64,000 bases of DNA from Callipepla californica brunnescens. Taxonomy: Eukaryota; Chordata; Aves; Galliformes; Odontophoridae. The first letter of the stretch is position 1. Every line of letters begins with the position of its first letter. The notes under the pieces are model-generated. The model was not told the DNA's origin. It saw only the letters and a program-made list of their open reading frames with translations, and did not search any database. The stretch spans positions 9,481,368-9,545,367 of the forward strand of contig JALIRH010000004.1 of the NCBI GenBank assembly GCA_023055505.1, given 5' to 3'. Shown here piece after piece: positions 39,601 to 54,600 of this stretch. The translations under genes were made by a program, and so were the position numbers.

Positions 39601-42600
39601 CTCGTTTGTGTTTGCTTTGGGAAAAAGCTAAAGCTGAGCTGGAAGGAAGAAACTCTTCCCTCTGTGGTTGACATCTGCGCTGTACACAAACCATGGCACA
39701 GAAATATACAACATGATCCTCTAAAACTATTTTTTCCACCTATGCACCACTAATATCACAGATGCACACATACACACATATGTAAGCAGAGTGCTGTTGA
39801 CACCCCTTCCCTGTTCAGCCTTGATAATACCAACTATCTACATCCTTCCCAGCTTGTCTGCCTTTGCTTTCCAGCTATTTGATTAACATAGGTACTCTAC
39901 AGCAACAACTGAGTTGGAATATAAAGACAAACCACATTTAACTGCTGCAAAATCAAGACTACAGCTCCTCAGTTGGAACTGATTCTAGACAAACCTCAAA
40001 AATCAGTGTGATCTTTAGGGAGCAGATGGAGAGTGACTTCCCACAGGCATTGTTCTGAATTACAATTCGGAAGGTGCCAGCATCCATGTTATTGGGACAA
40101 AAATCCTTAGAAAAATAAGGATAATAAAATAAGGATACAGTAACGTTGTATTGGATCTTTTCATGTAATTACTCAAGTCTTAAGCATCATCAAGAGATCT
40201 AAATACATCAGTCTGACTTCTGCTGCTTTATTATGAGTCCACTAAAACTCCAGGCATTTTAGAAGAAGTAGTAGCTGAACTGCTCATACTTATTTGGCCA
40301 GAAATTTTGAAGAAAAAAGCTGAGGTAAAAAAACGAGCCTCTCATAACACCAATCCTGCACAGACAAGAAGTTTTAAATACCTTTTTCTCAATAATAGCA
40401 AAAACAACTGTGATTTGGAGACAAGAGTGTCTCATTCAGCACTATCTTATTGTGTGTGATAGTTGTACATGAACTGAGATCCATATGATAACCTTTCCAT
40501 GCTTTTGATGAAAAAAGGGATCATAGAATCATTTGAGTAAGAAGGGACCCAAACGGCCACCTGGTCCAACTCCCTTGCAGTGAACAGGGACACCTACAGC
40601 TTGATCAGGATGCTCTGTCAATGTTCTGTCCCTACTGTCACTCTTGAATGATCCAGAGAAACATTTAGTTTTCAATGCTACATTAATCCTTTCCTTTTGC
40701 AGATGGTAGAGTTACACCAGGAAAGGGCAGCCCAGCCCAGGAGTTAATCATTTAGGATCACACAGTGCCCTCTTGTGTCATTTCTGAGGGTTAATTGCTT
40801 TGGTTTTGAATGGACGATATGGATCTGCTCTGAGTACAAGAGCAGGGGGGTTAAGCTCTGCTCATGAGTGTTCACTGTTTTGCATGAAGCAGCCTTTATA
40901 GAATCATAGAGTCGTTTGAGCTGGAAGGGACCCTTAAAGGCCATCTAGTTCAACTCCCCTGAAATGATCAGGGTCACCTACACTAGATAAGGTGCTCACA
41001 GCCCCGTCCTGCCTGACCTTGGGTGTCTCCAGGGATGGGACATCCACCACCTCTCTGGACAATCTGTTCCAGGATCTCACTGCCTTTACTGTAAAAGAAT
41101 TCTCCCTTAAGTCCAGCCTAAAATGCCCCTCCCTTAGTTTGCAACCATTTTCCCTTGTTCTATCAAACTATTTCTCAAACTGAACCCTGAAGCATAAGCT
41201 GAGAAGAGTGCATGGATAAGAAAACAAAAAGTGAGATACCTGAGCTAGGATATAGTCACAGTCTCCCAGGAAATCAAACTTCTCCCCATCAAAGCTCATG
41301 TAGTGCCCGTTGCCATACACAGTGCAGGTTCCCTTGCAGGGATTGTCAGTGCAGTTCCACTGCCTTTTGTTACAGGTGCTGGGGGGTGAAATGCAAAGGT
41401 TTACTGTCTTTGTACAAAGTGTGTTTTTTCCTCAACTGCAAACATAGGTTGAATAATGGAAAGCTGAATCCTCTGCAGTTCTTCAAAATAATCTACTCTG
41501 AGACCATGCCATATAATGGACTGCTAATTACAAAATTCATGTTTTCTACCGAGACACATTGTGTATTTTTATTCTCTTTTTTTCCTATAAATATCACAAA
41601 AATCATTAAGGCCTGACAGCAGACAGTGGGGATTTAAGATGTAAGTTCAAGATGAAGAACTAGAAAATTCAACCATATCTGACATACCTTGTGGCCAGTT
41701 CTGTTCCTGATCATGGTGTGAAAACCAACGCTACCTCCCACCCTTCCCTGACAGATCACCTCCAGCTGAGGGGCACCACAGACAGAAAATGTTAGTTGTG
41801 ATTCCCTTAGCACAGATACTCTGCAATTATTTTCCCTGTGTGCGATCCATTCTCCTAAGAAAACAAAGACCTCACTGCAATAAAACCACTTAATGGCCTC
41901 TGGGAGAACAACAACTGCTTATCAGGGTTTGGCCTCACATGTTAAACGTGTTGCTTGTACCACTGATAATCAAACCAGTGTTTCTGGCTCTTATTTTCTC
42001 ACTAAATAATGGGTAAGGATTCAAAGAATTTTACCCAGCACAATAAATAATATCTGTGAGAACTATAGCAGCATTATACCAGCAATTGGAACAACGGGAG
42101 TACTCCTTTGTGTTACTGGGAGATCTGATTCCAGGTTGCTGGAAGATCACTGTGGTTCCTCCTTCCTCTATATGCAGCCCTTTTCTGGGAGTGAGCTGAG
42201 TCCCACAGATATAGACCCCATTCTTCATTATGCAGCGAGCAGCCACAAAACAGACTGCATGCAGCTGGGATTTCTAAAGCTGGAGTGGAAGCACTTTGTA
42301 AAAAACAATGGAAATTTTTTTACTTTTGATACCCGTTCCCTTAAGTAAAGTACAGGCTCATGCACTGTGATACAGAGAGAGAGAATGTTTCCTTTTTTGT
42401 TTTTACTAGGTATTCGATGGCTCTAATGGTGAAGAGAAAGGCTTCAAAGGCATCCTGCCCCATGGACCTACTATGCACTATTTTGAACAGCCTTTGTTAC
42501 AAAACAAGGCTCCCTGGAATAACATACCATGTGTTGCAGTCAACTCTGATGGTTTCACCAGGTTTATAGAAGTGCCCTCCATGGACACACGGGCATTGGT

Positions 42601-45600
42601 CTTTAGGAATACATCCACCACTGCCATCCAACACCAGCCCGTCGGGACACATGCAGCCAGAGACACATTCTGTGACATACTGCATATATAAAAAGTTAAT
42701 ACGAGGCGTGTATTAATGCACAGAATGTACAGCAAACCAGCAGAAGCATTAGTGCTAGATGCCAAGCTTTTTGGATTGTCTCTCAAAATGCCATGCCAGT
42801 AAGTTAGTAACAATCAAGCTACAAGCGTCACAGCTAGGTGGGTAGCTGCAGCTGCTGTGTTATCAGTGCAGAGATTGGTCTTGTGAACAGTGTAATCTGT
42901 TACCGCCAGCGTTTGTTCGGGACAATCACACATGCACAATCACGTCGTCCCACGGTCCTGATAGGAGGTGAAGCCCTTACACAGTGCATGTCCTGCGTCT
43001 TACAACTCTTCTGACACTCTGACCCGATGGCACCAGGACCCGCTGAGCTGCAGTTGAAGTAGTACATAGGAGCTGGGCAATCTATGGGATGAAGGACATT
43101 GGAGGAAGGTCATTTGGTGAAAGTGATAAGGATGTCATCAGCCACTCTGCAACCGAGTAGAGCATTTCAGAGGGCAGCATATGTCTCTCATTTACTGTTT
43201 CCATTAGCTTTCCCTACTGTCAACAGGGTGAAAGAGGCAGATAGCCTCTGAGCTTTGGGAAATACCTTCATCTTTTAAAGAATTCATAAATACTGAGGAC
43301 ATTCTTATAAAGACGACAACATTTTTATAAAAACAACAATTAATTATCAACAACAATAACTCGCACATTATAGGGAGAAAGTAAATAATGCACAGAATAC
43401 TAAAATGCTACAGAAAGCAAGAGATGTACAGAGAAACATTATAAATGCCAGCTGACACCATGATGCTATTATTTAACAAAAGCTCACCTTTTACCAGGAC
43501 AGTTTCTCCAATGCAGTCTAATCTTCCTTGAATGCATTTGCTAAAGAGATTCCATAAAATGAAACACATCAGCTCTTCACAATTGTCTCTCTCACTAGAG
43601 AGAGCCTCTGCAAAGCTTTGCTAGTAACACAAATAACAAATTCCCATCACAATTAATATTTGGTACAGATGCGAACTGCCATCCCCAGAAGGAAGATAAG
43701 ACCTAAAGATGAAATTCTTTTCTTTCATCTATCACCAGTTTAGTGTATGCCTTTTCTAAATCAAGTCTTTCCTAAGGATTTGTTTTTCACTCTGTGGGAT
43801 CTGAGTAATACCTTCTTAAGTAAAAGGCCTCCTAAATTACTAAGCAAATTTGTATCTACAAAGTAGTCAAAAATTTTCAGAGAAAAATCCAAGAGTTGGA
43901 AGAGAGAGAGAATACAGACATCTAAAGATAAAAACGGATTGTTTGCATGATTCAGCCCTCTTCTGTTATTTCTTTGCATTTATTTGCTACCCTGAGCTGG
44001 TTGAAAATGAGGAAAAGGCACTTGTTTCGTGCAATAGATGCAAGATAATTACCTTACTCTCAGTATTTCCATCCCCAGTTTTCTCCTTATGTTTAAAAAC
44101 AGATTTTGCTTTTTTTCCCTTGGGCAATTTTTTTTTAATAGTCTGCAGAATGTGTGGGGGGATGTTTTTGACTCCTTTTCATATTAAAGCCAGAAACTTT
44201 CCTCTCAAAGCCCCTGTCTTGCTCCCAGTGTAATCAAGTATTTTGTGACACGACAGTGAACTTTGCATAGAGACAGGTCACAAACATTACACGTTTTAAG
44301 GTTCTTGTTTGCTAACAGGAATATAGGATCTTAATCTTCACTGTGGCTGCCCTTCCTACCAGAGGAACATTTGCTTTGGTAAAATCAAGCAGAAATTAAT
44401 CACTATTCCTTACAGTAAAATGACCCCATTCAGGGATTAGAGCACAGACTTCCTCAGTGAGCCCAGGTGTTCAACCTTTGCATCATTAGCACAGCTTACC
44501 ACAACAGTTTGTCTTCTTGGAAAGAGTTGCCAGGCTGAACAATCTTGCCTTTGTAGTAGCAGGGACAGTCATCTGGAGTGACACATTCCTCCTCATCATT
44601 GAGGTAGGTCCCGCTGGGGCAACCGCAGCCCTCCATAGGAGCAATCTGAACTTTACACAACGGATCAGGTTCATCCAGTGAGCGGCAAGACTGGTTGCAG
44701 TACTGCACGCTATAGTTATAAACCATAGTCTCAGGACACTCCTCAGAGGGATCTTTGGAAGAGAAATAAAAAATGGATGTATGGCCTTCTCTGTGCAATC
44801 ACCATTCATACTGTTAATGCAGCTTTCTGCAGATTGAGATCCATAAATGTCCGTTTTCCTAACCAGAGCACCTTGTCTCACAGTGGTCTGGGAGAAGCCT
44901 GCTCACATAAGGCTGCATAAAACTAGGTGAGATTGAACAGTGAAATACCCAACAGGGTATCTCTTGACTGAATAAGAGAATTTGTACTGTATTTGTAAAA
45001 TTTACAATTCCATCTTATATCAAGAAATGAAACCACTAACTTCTCACTTCTCCACATAGATAAAAATGAGTTTTCTCTCCCTACCTAGTGATTTATTTGG
45101 GTAGGAAACAAAAGTGGGAGAACTGAGCTATATTATAGGGTTAATTTTGGGCATTAAATGGGCAGTGATAAGGAACTCTCTTCATCATTTGATGCTAGCT
45201 CTTCTTTCTATCCTTCAAAGAAATGAGAAACCGAATTTTTTAAGCACCCTGTTGGATCAATCAAACAGTTAAATACCAAAAATCTATAGATCTCAACTAA
45301 ACCTGTAGAATAGTGAAAAGGTGATTAATCTTTTTGTGCTAACAAGAAGTATTACCTTCAAAACTCTGCCATAAAATTTGCAATAGTGATCTGTAGTGAT
45401 GATCAAGTTGTGTAAGGAAATATCAGGTCTGTGACTTTTAAGAAAGTTTGGCATCTAGATTCCTCTGAAATTCAATGAGATCTGGAGACCTGGTCCTTTT
45501 GCACCTCTTTTTGTCTCAGATCCCCAAAGATTAGATCCATTGCTTTGTTTTTCAGACATGCACAGAGGTACCAGAAGGTACAGGGTGGTAGCTTACGGGG

Positions 45601-48600
45601 AACTGTGCTAATCTTTGAAGCAATATTATCACCATATCAGCCATAGGCTCCATGCTTAAACAAAGCTCTGTATGGTTTTCCAGTCAATGACCATTGGTCG
45701 CTTTCTTAGATTAGTTTGTGTGCTAGGAGTGTGTACACATGGAAAACCACCTCCGCCAACAAAAGCCAGTTGGTTTCCTGTTCTCAGCTGGAGCAGGCAC
45801 GATATCCCATCTGTCAGTTAGGCATGCCATATTTTCATACTTCATAGGAGTGCTATGAGGATGCAGCAACTGATATACATAAATCCCAGTAGGTCAAGGA
45901 AGAAAGATTAATAAAGTCCTTGAACTCAAGTTTATGTCACAGTCCATCTGATATACAAAAAGATTTATCTGAAACAGTGTTTTAATTGTTAATAATACAA
46001 TTTCTAACAAATGTGTCTCCTCTCTCTCTTTAATTATTTGTCGGGAAAAGATCGATTTTGGTAAAGCTAGGTTCAGTAAGGAAAAGGTTATTTGGTTATA
46101 ATACCCACTGTCACACGTCTGTAATCTTAGATTACGTGTATATCACAACTGGAGGCGTAAGTGCAGAGCACACAAGCATACCAAAGAAAGTTTCAAGGCA
46201 GCATGCACAAAGAGAACTAGAAAAACAGTGCTGTGATTTAAAAGAGACTACTAATCCCAGTAACAAGTAGCTCAACTAATGGCCTGTGCTTCCACTAAGG
46301 ACTGTCATATATACGCACTGCCTTCTGTTAAGCTAGTGGGGTTTTCTTTTTCATACACTCTGCTGACTGTGTTGTAGCCACTCTGTGCAGTATAATCTGT
46401 CTCAGATTGTGCCTGCAGCACAGCACAGCTGCACACAGCTGGTTCACAGCTGCCACCAGTAGAAAGGGCACTGACAGTGACTGTTCTGGCCCATTTACTC
46501 CTTCACTCCTGAATAGCACAACCTTCAGTCTCATCGTAGGCATGCTCCCAAAAGATTATTTCCTCTTAAAAAAAAAAAAAAAAAAACAACAACACAAAAA
46601 AACCCCACAAGACTAAAATGATCATGATGACTAAGGCATTAGCACTTTTCTCAAGGTTACTGTGCTGAATTAATATTGTCATGAGTCAGGATTCAGACCC
46701 ATGTTACAAAATTGTCTTGCTTTGGTGTAAAATATGTCAGTTATTCTGTATTGACAACAAACTCTCGATAGACAAGAACTATCCAGTGCATAAGTCTGCA
46801 TGACTCTAGGATAATATGCTGTAGACTGCACTGTATTTCCTTGTAGTTATTTCAGCACAGGTTTGTTAAATGGTTCTTACTCCAATTTTCCATGCCTTCT
46901 ACAAAGTGTGAGCTGAATTGTCTCTATTAATTATTCCACCTAGCCTCTAACTCAAGTAATGAAATATATCATAGCTGCATCAGAGCTCCATAAAAATCAC
47001 TCCTGTTATCTTTCCTATTCAGATAAGTTATTAAGAAACCCATACATTTATTTTCATGCTGAAGTAGGCAAGTCTCATTTGAACTATCTGGTATTTAATG
47101 GAAAAATGGAAAAATTCATACTAAAATTCAGAAACTAATACTCATTAGTTTTACTCGCAGCTCTGATAGCATCCCATAACAAATTCTGGCAGTATCATGC
47201 AAATAAATATATATCTGTGGGCTCCTAACCCAAGATTTACTGACTATGTATGTGCTCAAATATACACTTACATTCAAAGAAGCTTTTATTTATTTGTTAG
47301 ATAGTCCTGAGATGAAAATACTTTTCAAGACTTTCACATTCTTAGAAAAAAAAGCAACATGCATTTATTAAAAGTTATAGCTTGAAAAAAATGCAATTAA
47401 TGAGAATGATATCATGTGCATAGCCAATGGCCTGAGACAGAAATGCAGAGCAGAACTGTAAAAAAAGTCTTTCAGAATTACTATATATTGGGAAGGGAAT
47501 CCAAAACTAAGCTAACTGTGACTCCTCGCTGTGATTCAATGCAGAATTCACCTAATACGATACACAAGGAGCATGTATCCTAAGAGCTTCTTCATGAAGT
47601 GTACATTAAGTGATACTGGCAGGTAGAGGTTTTTAAAGGGCTTATATATGCTTCTTCTGTTTTTCAGAGATCTATGACCTGACTGATCTCAGAAGCTACG
47701 GGCTGCCACAGACTGCAGTCTGGAGAGGTTCCCCTACATCCCTACTCAAGACATTACAGGATGCATACCACAGATCCCCTGCCTCCAGTCCTTAAGGGTG
47801 ATGCCTGCTGCAGCACAGTCTCTGGAGTAAGTAGAGAGCACGCTACACAGTGCAGCTTCACTCTTCTCAGCATTACAGGTGTCATACATGCATCTCTAGG
47901 GGACAGAAAAGGACAAGGCTATTATGCCCGGTTCACAGAAGAAACAAGGAAATATTCAGCAATTTAATGGGGTAAAGGATAAGCCATAGTTAAGTGAGTT
48001 ATAGGTATCTGAAGACACAGTAAATTTTGTGCAAAATTTCAGGCTCAAGTATTTTATCAGCAAGCTGTATCTCACACAAACTCTACATGAATTCTCTGCA
48101 CTTTTTGCAGGAACTGCTTTACTACTCATAGAAATGTGGTAACTTGCCAGCTCATCAGCAACGTTACACAGCTAAGCACCAAGAGCTGTTATGCCTGCCC
48201 TGCATTTGAAATACAAATAGAGTAACATCCTTCCACAGTAATAAATGGAATATAAACATTGTAAAAGTAGTGTATATTCTCCCACTGGATGTGAATTTTA
48301 AATGAAATAATGAGATCAAAACCCCTTGGCTTGATTCCAAACAGAAACACCGATTTATCTTTTCAAAGACTAAACAGTATTCAAAACCAGCAAACCTTAT
48401 TTTACCTATTTTTCCTCAGGATCATGCAACAGAACTGTCAGTAATGGCAGTGCTGGTTGTGGAAGACAGGCACTTAATCAATACTTTCAGGACAGCAGGC
48501 AGAAAGACCCACCGTATCTTGCATAAACTCTCACTTTATTTTTCTCATCAGCATTACTGAACTTCTTTGCAAACTCACATTACTATAACCCATTACACTC

Positions 48601-51600
48601 CTGAAAACCAGATCATTTCCCTGTCAGATCAGCTTCTGGATGAGAACAAACCACTGATTTAGACCACTGCCTTACCTTGATGTACACAGAAGGGTCTACA
48701 ACAGAATGGCAGGCAGCAAACGAACTGCTTGTATTAGACAGAAGAGCACACCAATGTTGGGCAAATTTTTCTGAATGGGAAAAAATATTGTCCACAGTCA
48801 CTCAAACCACATTACTACTTGAATTTGTTTTCTTACAACCTATCATACTGTCCTAGAATGTCCTGAAGTGTTCCAATGACGCTGGAAGGAAATAGAGGGC
48901 ATAAACATATGAACACATTAAACATGGTTGGATGAGTGAGCAGTTGTTTTCCTGAAAGAAAGGTTTCACCTTTCTGAGTCCTACCAGTATTGCCATGGCT
49001 GGATCTGAAAAGAACTTCCCCATTTTCATAGTTTTCAATTAAACTTGTCTAATTCTTTATGAAGTACAGTCAAGGAATTACACAAAGCATATCCTAATAA
49101 GTGAGCTTTTACTGTATATGGTAATAGCTAGGATGTAAATCGAATATACATTCAAACCCAGTGAAAATGAGAATCTGGGCAGGACTAGTACAGCAAAGTG
49201 CCTGCTGAAGTCAGTAGTGATGATATCTTATTAAGTCCAGCACAGCTGTAGCAAGCTAGGTTGATGAAGATTGGGCCCAAGTGCTGACAACCAGTTACGC
49301 TCTGCCTTAAGCCTAAATTGCTGTCATTGATGTTGTGTATGTGCTTTTCAAGTCATCAGCAAAGAAGGTGCTGGCTCTTTTTTCCAGAACTGCATATTTT
49401 TGGGGTTTTTTGGTTTTTTTTTAATAAAAAAAAAGCAAAGCTGTCACCTTAGAGGCTCACAAAAAGCAACGTGTTCTCTCTAGAAATAGCCTCAAAGGCA
49501 AAGACACTTGATGTTTATGAGACTTCTAAAGCTTTCTCAGTTATTTATCCCATGAAAATTATTTAGCACTGATAACTCAAGGATGAAAAGCCTGCTACCT
49601 TTATCCACACTGTTTGAACAAGGATCTTCAAAGCTGTCCTCGACATCAAAACAGCTGGCTCTGGTTTTCCAAGAGTTACCGAAAGCAGAAGCTGAATCTT
49701 CCACAGCTCCAGTGACTGTTCTGAAATCGTCAGTCTGGATGTTATTGAAATTGCCACAAAGACCTTGAGTGGGTGACAGTAGGGATAAAAAGAGAGGAAG
49801 AAGAGGAGGAAGAAGTCATAATACAAATGGGAAATCAATGACTTCAAGATAAATACCCTTAGCTCTATAGTGGTGCTTGCCTGAAAGAAGCTAATTTTCC
49901 TGATGTCCCCACAAATCAGACAAAACCCTGTCTCTAGTGCATAACTGTTATCTCCTGTATTACTTATTATTAGTGAGAGCTGCTTAAATATGCTTCAGTA
50001 ATCACTAGCAGGCATTGAAGTACCTTCCCAAAAATTTATAGTCAAAGGAAGTGGCAAAAGCAAAACAAAATTAATTGGAGGGATCTGTTGTCAACCAATC
50101 ACACAGACGGGAAAGAGACACAAAAAGTTTAAATGATGTTAATGGGAGATTGGTGGCAAAACCAAGAACAAGAACACTGCCTGCATCTCACAAGACTCTG
50201 ATGATAGCGTGCTTTTACAGAGTCCAAAAGATCTGCACACACTAAGCGTCACAGAGCTTCGGCAAATTGAAGGTTTTAGCCAATCTTTTGTTTCAGAAAT
50301 GTATAGATTTAATCATGGGTTCTAACAAAAAATATCAATACAAAATCAATTCTTTTGTTCACTTCAAGTGATAGATAAGCAGCTACGATTTGTTTAAGAG
50401 TGAAGTGAAAGGATAAAGTGTGTCCTACCAGATGTGCGATTCTGATAAGAATGATCAACTGTTATGGAGAGCTGCATTACAGGCTTCATTTGCACTCGAA
50501 TCCGTACTCCAGTTAAGCTCAAGATTTTGATGAAAAACGTAGAGGGTCTGAAGATGGTGATGCCATCTAAAGAGGAAACAAGTGAAATGGAAAAAAGTAC
50601 TTTCAGACCTTTATGAAGCTGAGAAAACAAGAACTCCCTTTTACCAGTGCATTCAGTTTAACACAGGAATCTTCCCAGGAGTCCCAGACTATATCCACCT
50701 AAATCAGTGACCTGATAACAGGCAGGATCAGGTTCTTCAGAAAGAGGAGCAGGAATCAATCCATAAATTGATGTAGGCTATTCTGAGAAAGCTGTGGAGA
50801 AAGATATCTACCTTTGCTTACTGGAAGCTTCACAATGAAATTGTTCATGTAGATATTCCCACAGGAACAGATTTTTATAGTCTGTAGGGAAAAATAAAAA
50901 AGCCCATGGTTATGAATGCACATGAGGCAGGCAGTTACAACCTGAAAAGCTTCCTTAAGCATTAAGAAGCAATGTCTTCAGAACATGATTACCTCTGGGG
51001 CAAATATAACTCAATGTCTGAATTCAATACAGAAGCATAGAACAAATCTGCAGACAAAACCCTCTCTGCCAGTAGCAGCCTTGGCTAAGTGTTCTTGCAT
51101 ACCTAAGAAGTTAGCTATCTTTTTGAGAACTGCACTCAAGTTGCTAGGTGTTGTCTCCCATCCATCTCATTGGATATGTAACATACCCATTACTTCATTT
51201 CTTGCACTGGGGAAAACCTCAGGAATCAAAATTTTTGTAAAAATACTTGGGTCCTGTAGAAATCTCCATCCTTCAAAAAGAAATAAATGAAAAGTTTGAA
51301 GTTATAGAAAAGATGGGGAAGACTGATGAGGATAGCTTTGGGCCATTCACCTCTGAAGAAAATGGAAAAGAAAATAACTCCTGCAGAACAAAACTAATAA
51401 ACACTAATAAAACTAATAACATCATCTGTTGCTATTAATCTTGCATTCTCGGGACCAAAATGGGTCCACGTTATTAGAGAGAACATAAATGAACCCTGTG
51501 AACCTGAATGAAAGTGACATTCTGTGTGCCAGCTAAAGGAAATTACTTACTGTTTTTCCTAGTGTGACTAAGACATTCTTTAAGCAAGTCATTGTCTTTG

Positions 51601-54600
51601 ATGTCCCACACTGGATGATCTCTCCAATCACCACGAATGTGTCGTCAGTGTTCTGAAAAGAGGTTGAGAAAAGGAATGTGCAGATATCATTAGCATGATG
51701 TAAAAAAGGAAAAGAAAAACGTTATGTCTCAGAGGCTAAAATGTAAGATCTGGGGCATTTCATTTCGGACTGCAAATTGCTGTATTTCACTTCCAAACCC
51801 AGTAATGTTCACTGTTTCCCCTTTACTCTTTCCTTGAATCAACCTGTGCAGACTGTGTATGTGTAGAGTCACAGTCAATTTTTGTGAAGGAATCAGCTCA
51901 TCCACTTCATTTCTACAGTCACACATGAAGAAAGCTTCAGGATAAATGCTTTAATCTACATTAATATATCCAATAAGAAAATGAATTCATAAAAAAAAGG
52001 ATGTAAAACTGTGTTGAAAATGCAAAAGTTTGATGCTTAGCATCACAATTGAACTGTTGTCCATTGCAAATAGAAAAATGCACGTAGTTTAACAACGAGT
52101 ATGTATTCAAGTGCATTGCTGGACTGAGGCCATTTAATCGAACGAAGTCACACCAAGGTAATGCTTCATTCTACTCTATAGAGATTCAGGAGTGAAATGG
52201 GAGATTGTTCATACCTTAGCTAAGACATAATGGCAGTTACCATGAAAATTGAACCTCTTATTATCAAAGGTTGTTATATGGAATCCTCCATCTATACTGC
52301 AGCTTCCAGAACAAGGCAGAGAGATACAGCTCCAGTGGCCTCCTTTGCAAGTACTGTACAAACACAAAAATGAGTACTTAGAATAAATATAGCTGCAAAG
52401 TAGCAAAGGTTGAGATCTATATCTGATTAGTTCCTCTTTCTTTGTCTCAACAGCTGCTTGTTATGTAGCTGCTTTATAAACCCTGAGGAAGGAAGATTTT
52501 ATACTAGACCCTTGAAGTGAAAAAGTTAAGTGTCTGTCAGTGGGAGTTAATTGCAGTGGGCTTCACACTGTATCCTTCAGAGACACTGAGCTGGTCAAAT
52601 AAGAAATATTTTCCAGGGCCTAAATTGCCCACTTCACTTTTTAAAAGAAATAACCCCTTCAAGAGGGATCTCACCTCACTTCATGCTACTGATGATTCAG
52701 CAAGTTGCTGTTACAACTTTTCAGAGCCAGACTGTGGAGGACATGGCTTAATAAGCAGTTTTAAAAATTAGAGCTGTTAATGCAACAGGAGAACAGCCTG
52801 GCCAGGTTACTTCAGGCTTTGTGAGGACTGAGCCTATGGCTAGATGGGAACCATTCAGAGCCCTTCCAAACTCTGATTTTGGGGAGTATTTCCTGCCTTT
52901 GAGAATAGCATAGGAAATACTTAATCCAAAGGGATGTGCCATCCGCTCCACCCAACCATGCACCACAGAGTAATTCTTTGTGATCCAAACTTTGGAACAG
53001 CCCTTCAGAGACAGCAGTGGTTGGAAAGCTACTCATTAGCATGGAATGACTCTTTGCTACACATTAGTGGCCAATGCTTCAAAACTAATTGGCAGAGTCT
53101 CATTCTTCTGCATTCTGGTATCCCAGGCTTCATACTTGCTGGCAATTCCAAGTGAGGGTGATAGCAACACGTGGTTGAGGGTTGCCTCAAAGTTTTTCCA
53201 AATGCTTTTGCTATTCAGACCCCAGTTTTTGCATTAGTGCCATGATTACTTAGGATGTTAGGAAAAGCAAAAAGGTGAAAAGAGCAGAATGCAGCTAATC
53301 AGTGCTCTCCAATAACTGCCTCTATCTTGTTAGTGCAGTCAAGTTCACAACATTACCAGTTTTGGCAAGGAGTGGAGTAAGTCCCTCCAGAAGAGTAGAC
53401 TTTGCCTTGAAACATACAGGGACAGCTGTCTCTGGGAACACATTTTTTACCACCAAGGTCATCAAGGATAGTTCCTGTTCAGACACATTAATATTCCTTA
53501 GTAAGTATGGGAAACACCACAAAGTAAGATCAAAACAAAAACAAAACAAAACAAAAAAACTTGTATAATTCATGTTTTCTACAAATAAATGGGTGGGGCA
53601 TGTTTCATCAGAAGCAGCAAATCAGGTTCTCTCACGCATTAAATGACGTAAAAGAATTTTCAGTACAGTTCAAATGAGAGCAACATAAGATCAAATATCC
53701 CAGAGTATCAGTGAGCAGGAATACCAAGTGCAAGTCTGCAAGGATATGAGCCAGTTTCCATCCATTTCCAATAGTGAAACTAAGAGATCAGACCTCAGCT
53801 TCTTCATGTGAAAGACTGCTCACACATGAACCTGCCAATGCATTTATTCTAAATATAACATAACCTACAGCAAGTCTTATTCTCCACTAGGCTACACATA
53901 TGCATAGACTTGTAACTGGAAGGCACTTCATCAGACATCCTCATCTACATCATTACTACTGAGAACCACTCTCCTTTTTCCACATCTTTAGAAAAAATGT
54001 CCTTTCGATCCCCTTCTCCAGCACCAGGATCTTGAATCTTTTGAGATTTAGTTCTTCCAAGACCCAGCTGGACACTTTCCTGTGCAACTTGCTTTAGCAG
54101 GGGCTTAGACTCAGTGATCAGTAGTGGTCCCTTCTAACCCTTACAGTTCTGTGATTCTGTGAAGAAGGAAGTTGTTAAGTTTTACTACCAGAAACAGTTT
54201 ATTCATTGATATTAGTGTAAAATCAGTCAGGAAACAAAAAAAACAACCCACTAACTGAAAGAAAATGCTCTCCTTCTTTGCCCATTTGTGACCGACTGGA
54301 AGAAGCAAGCTGCCTTACCAGGAGGACAGAAACAACCATCTGTGCATGGAGCTTTGCATATCTTGCTCCTTTCTGGGTCAGCGCATGTGTCAGCACAGGA
54401 GTTTCCACATTCCATATACTCCATGTTGCTTGGGCATTCCTGATCTGCAAAACCAAAGAAAAATGTGGTATGTTAATGATGAATTTATGAATGCTCAAAA
54501 ATGATTGCATCACTGCCCAACTCCTTCTTCCTCCCTTCTCCCAAATCTTGACTGCAGAACTTTTTATTCAGATGTGTCATGTCATGTTGCAATCTAAAAG

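Noticed and set aside
44486..44881. 131-codon minus-strand frame overlapping exon 16
   Set aside because: It reads exon 16 in the wrong phase. The other frame gives the conserved TIL domain.
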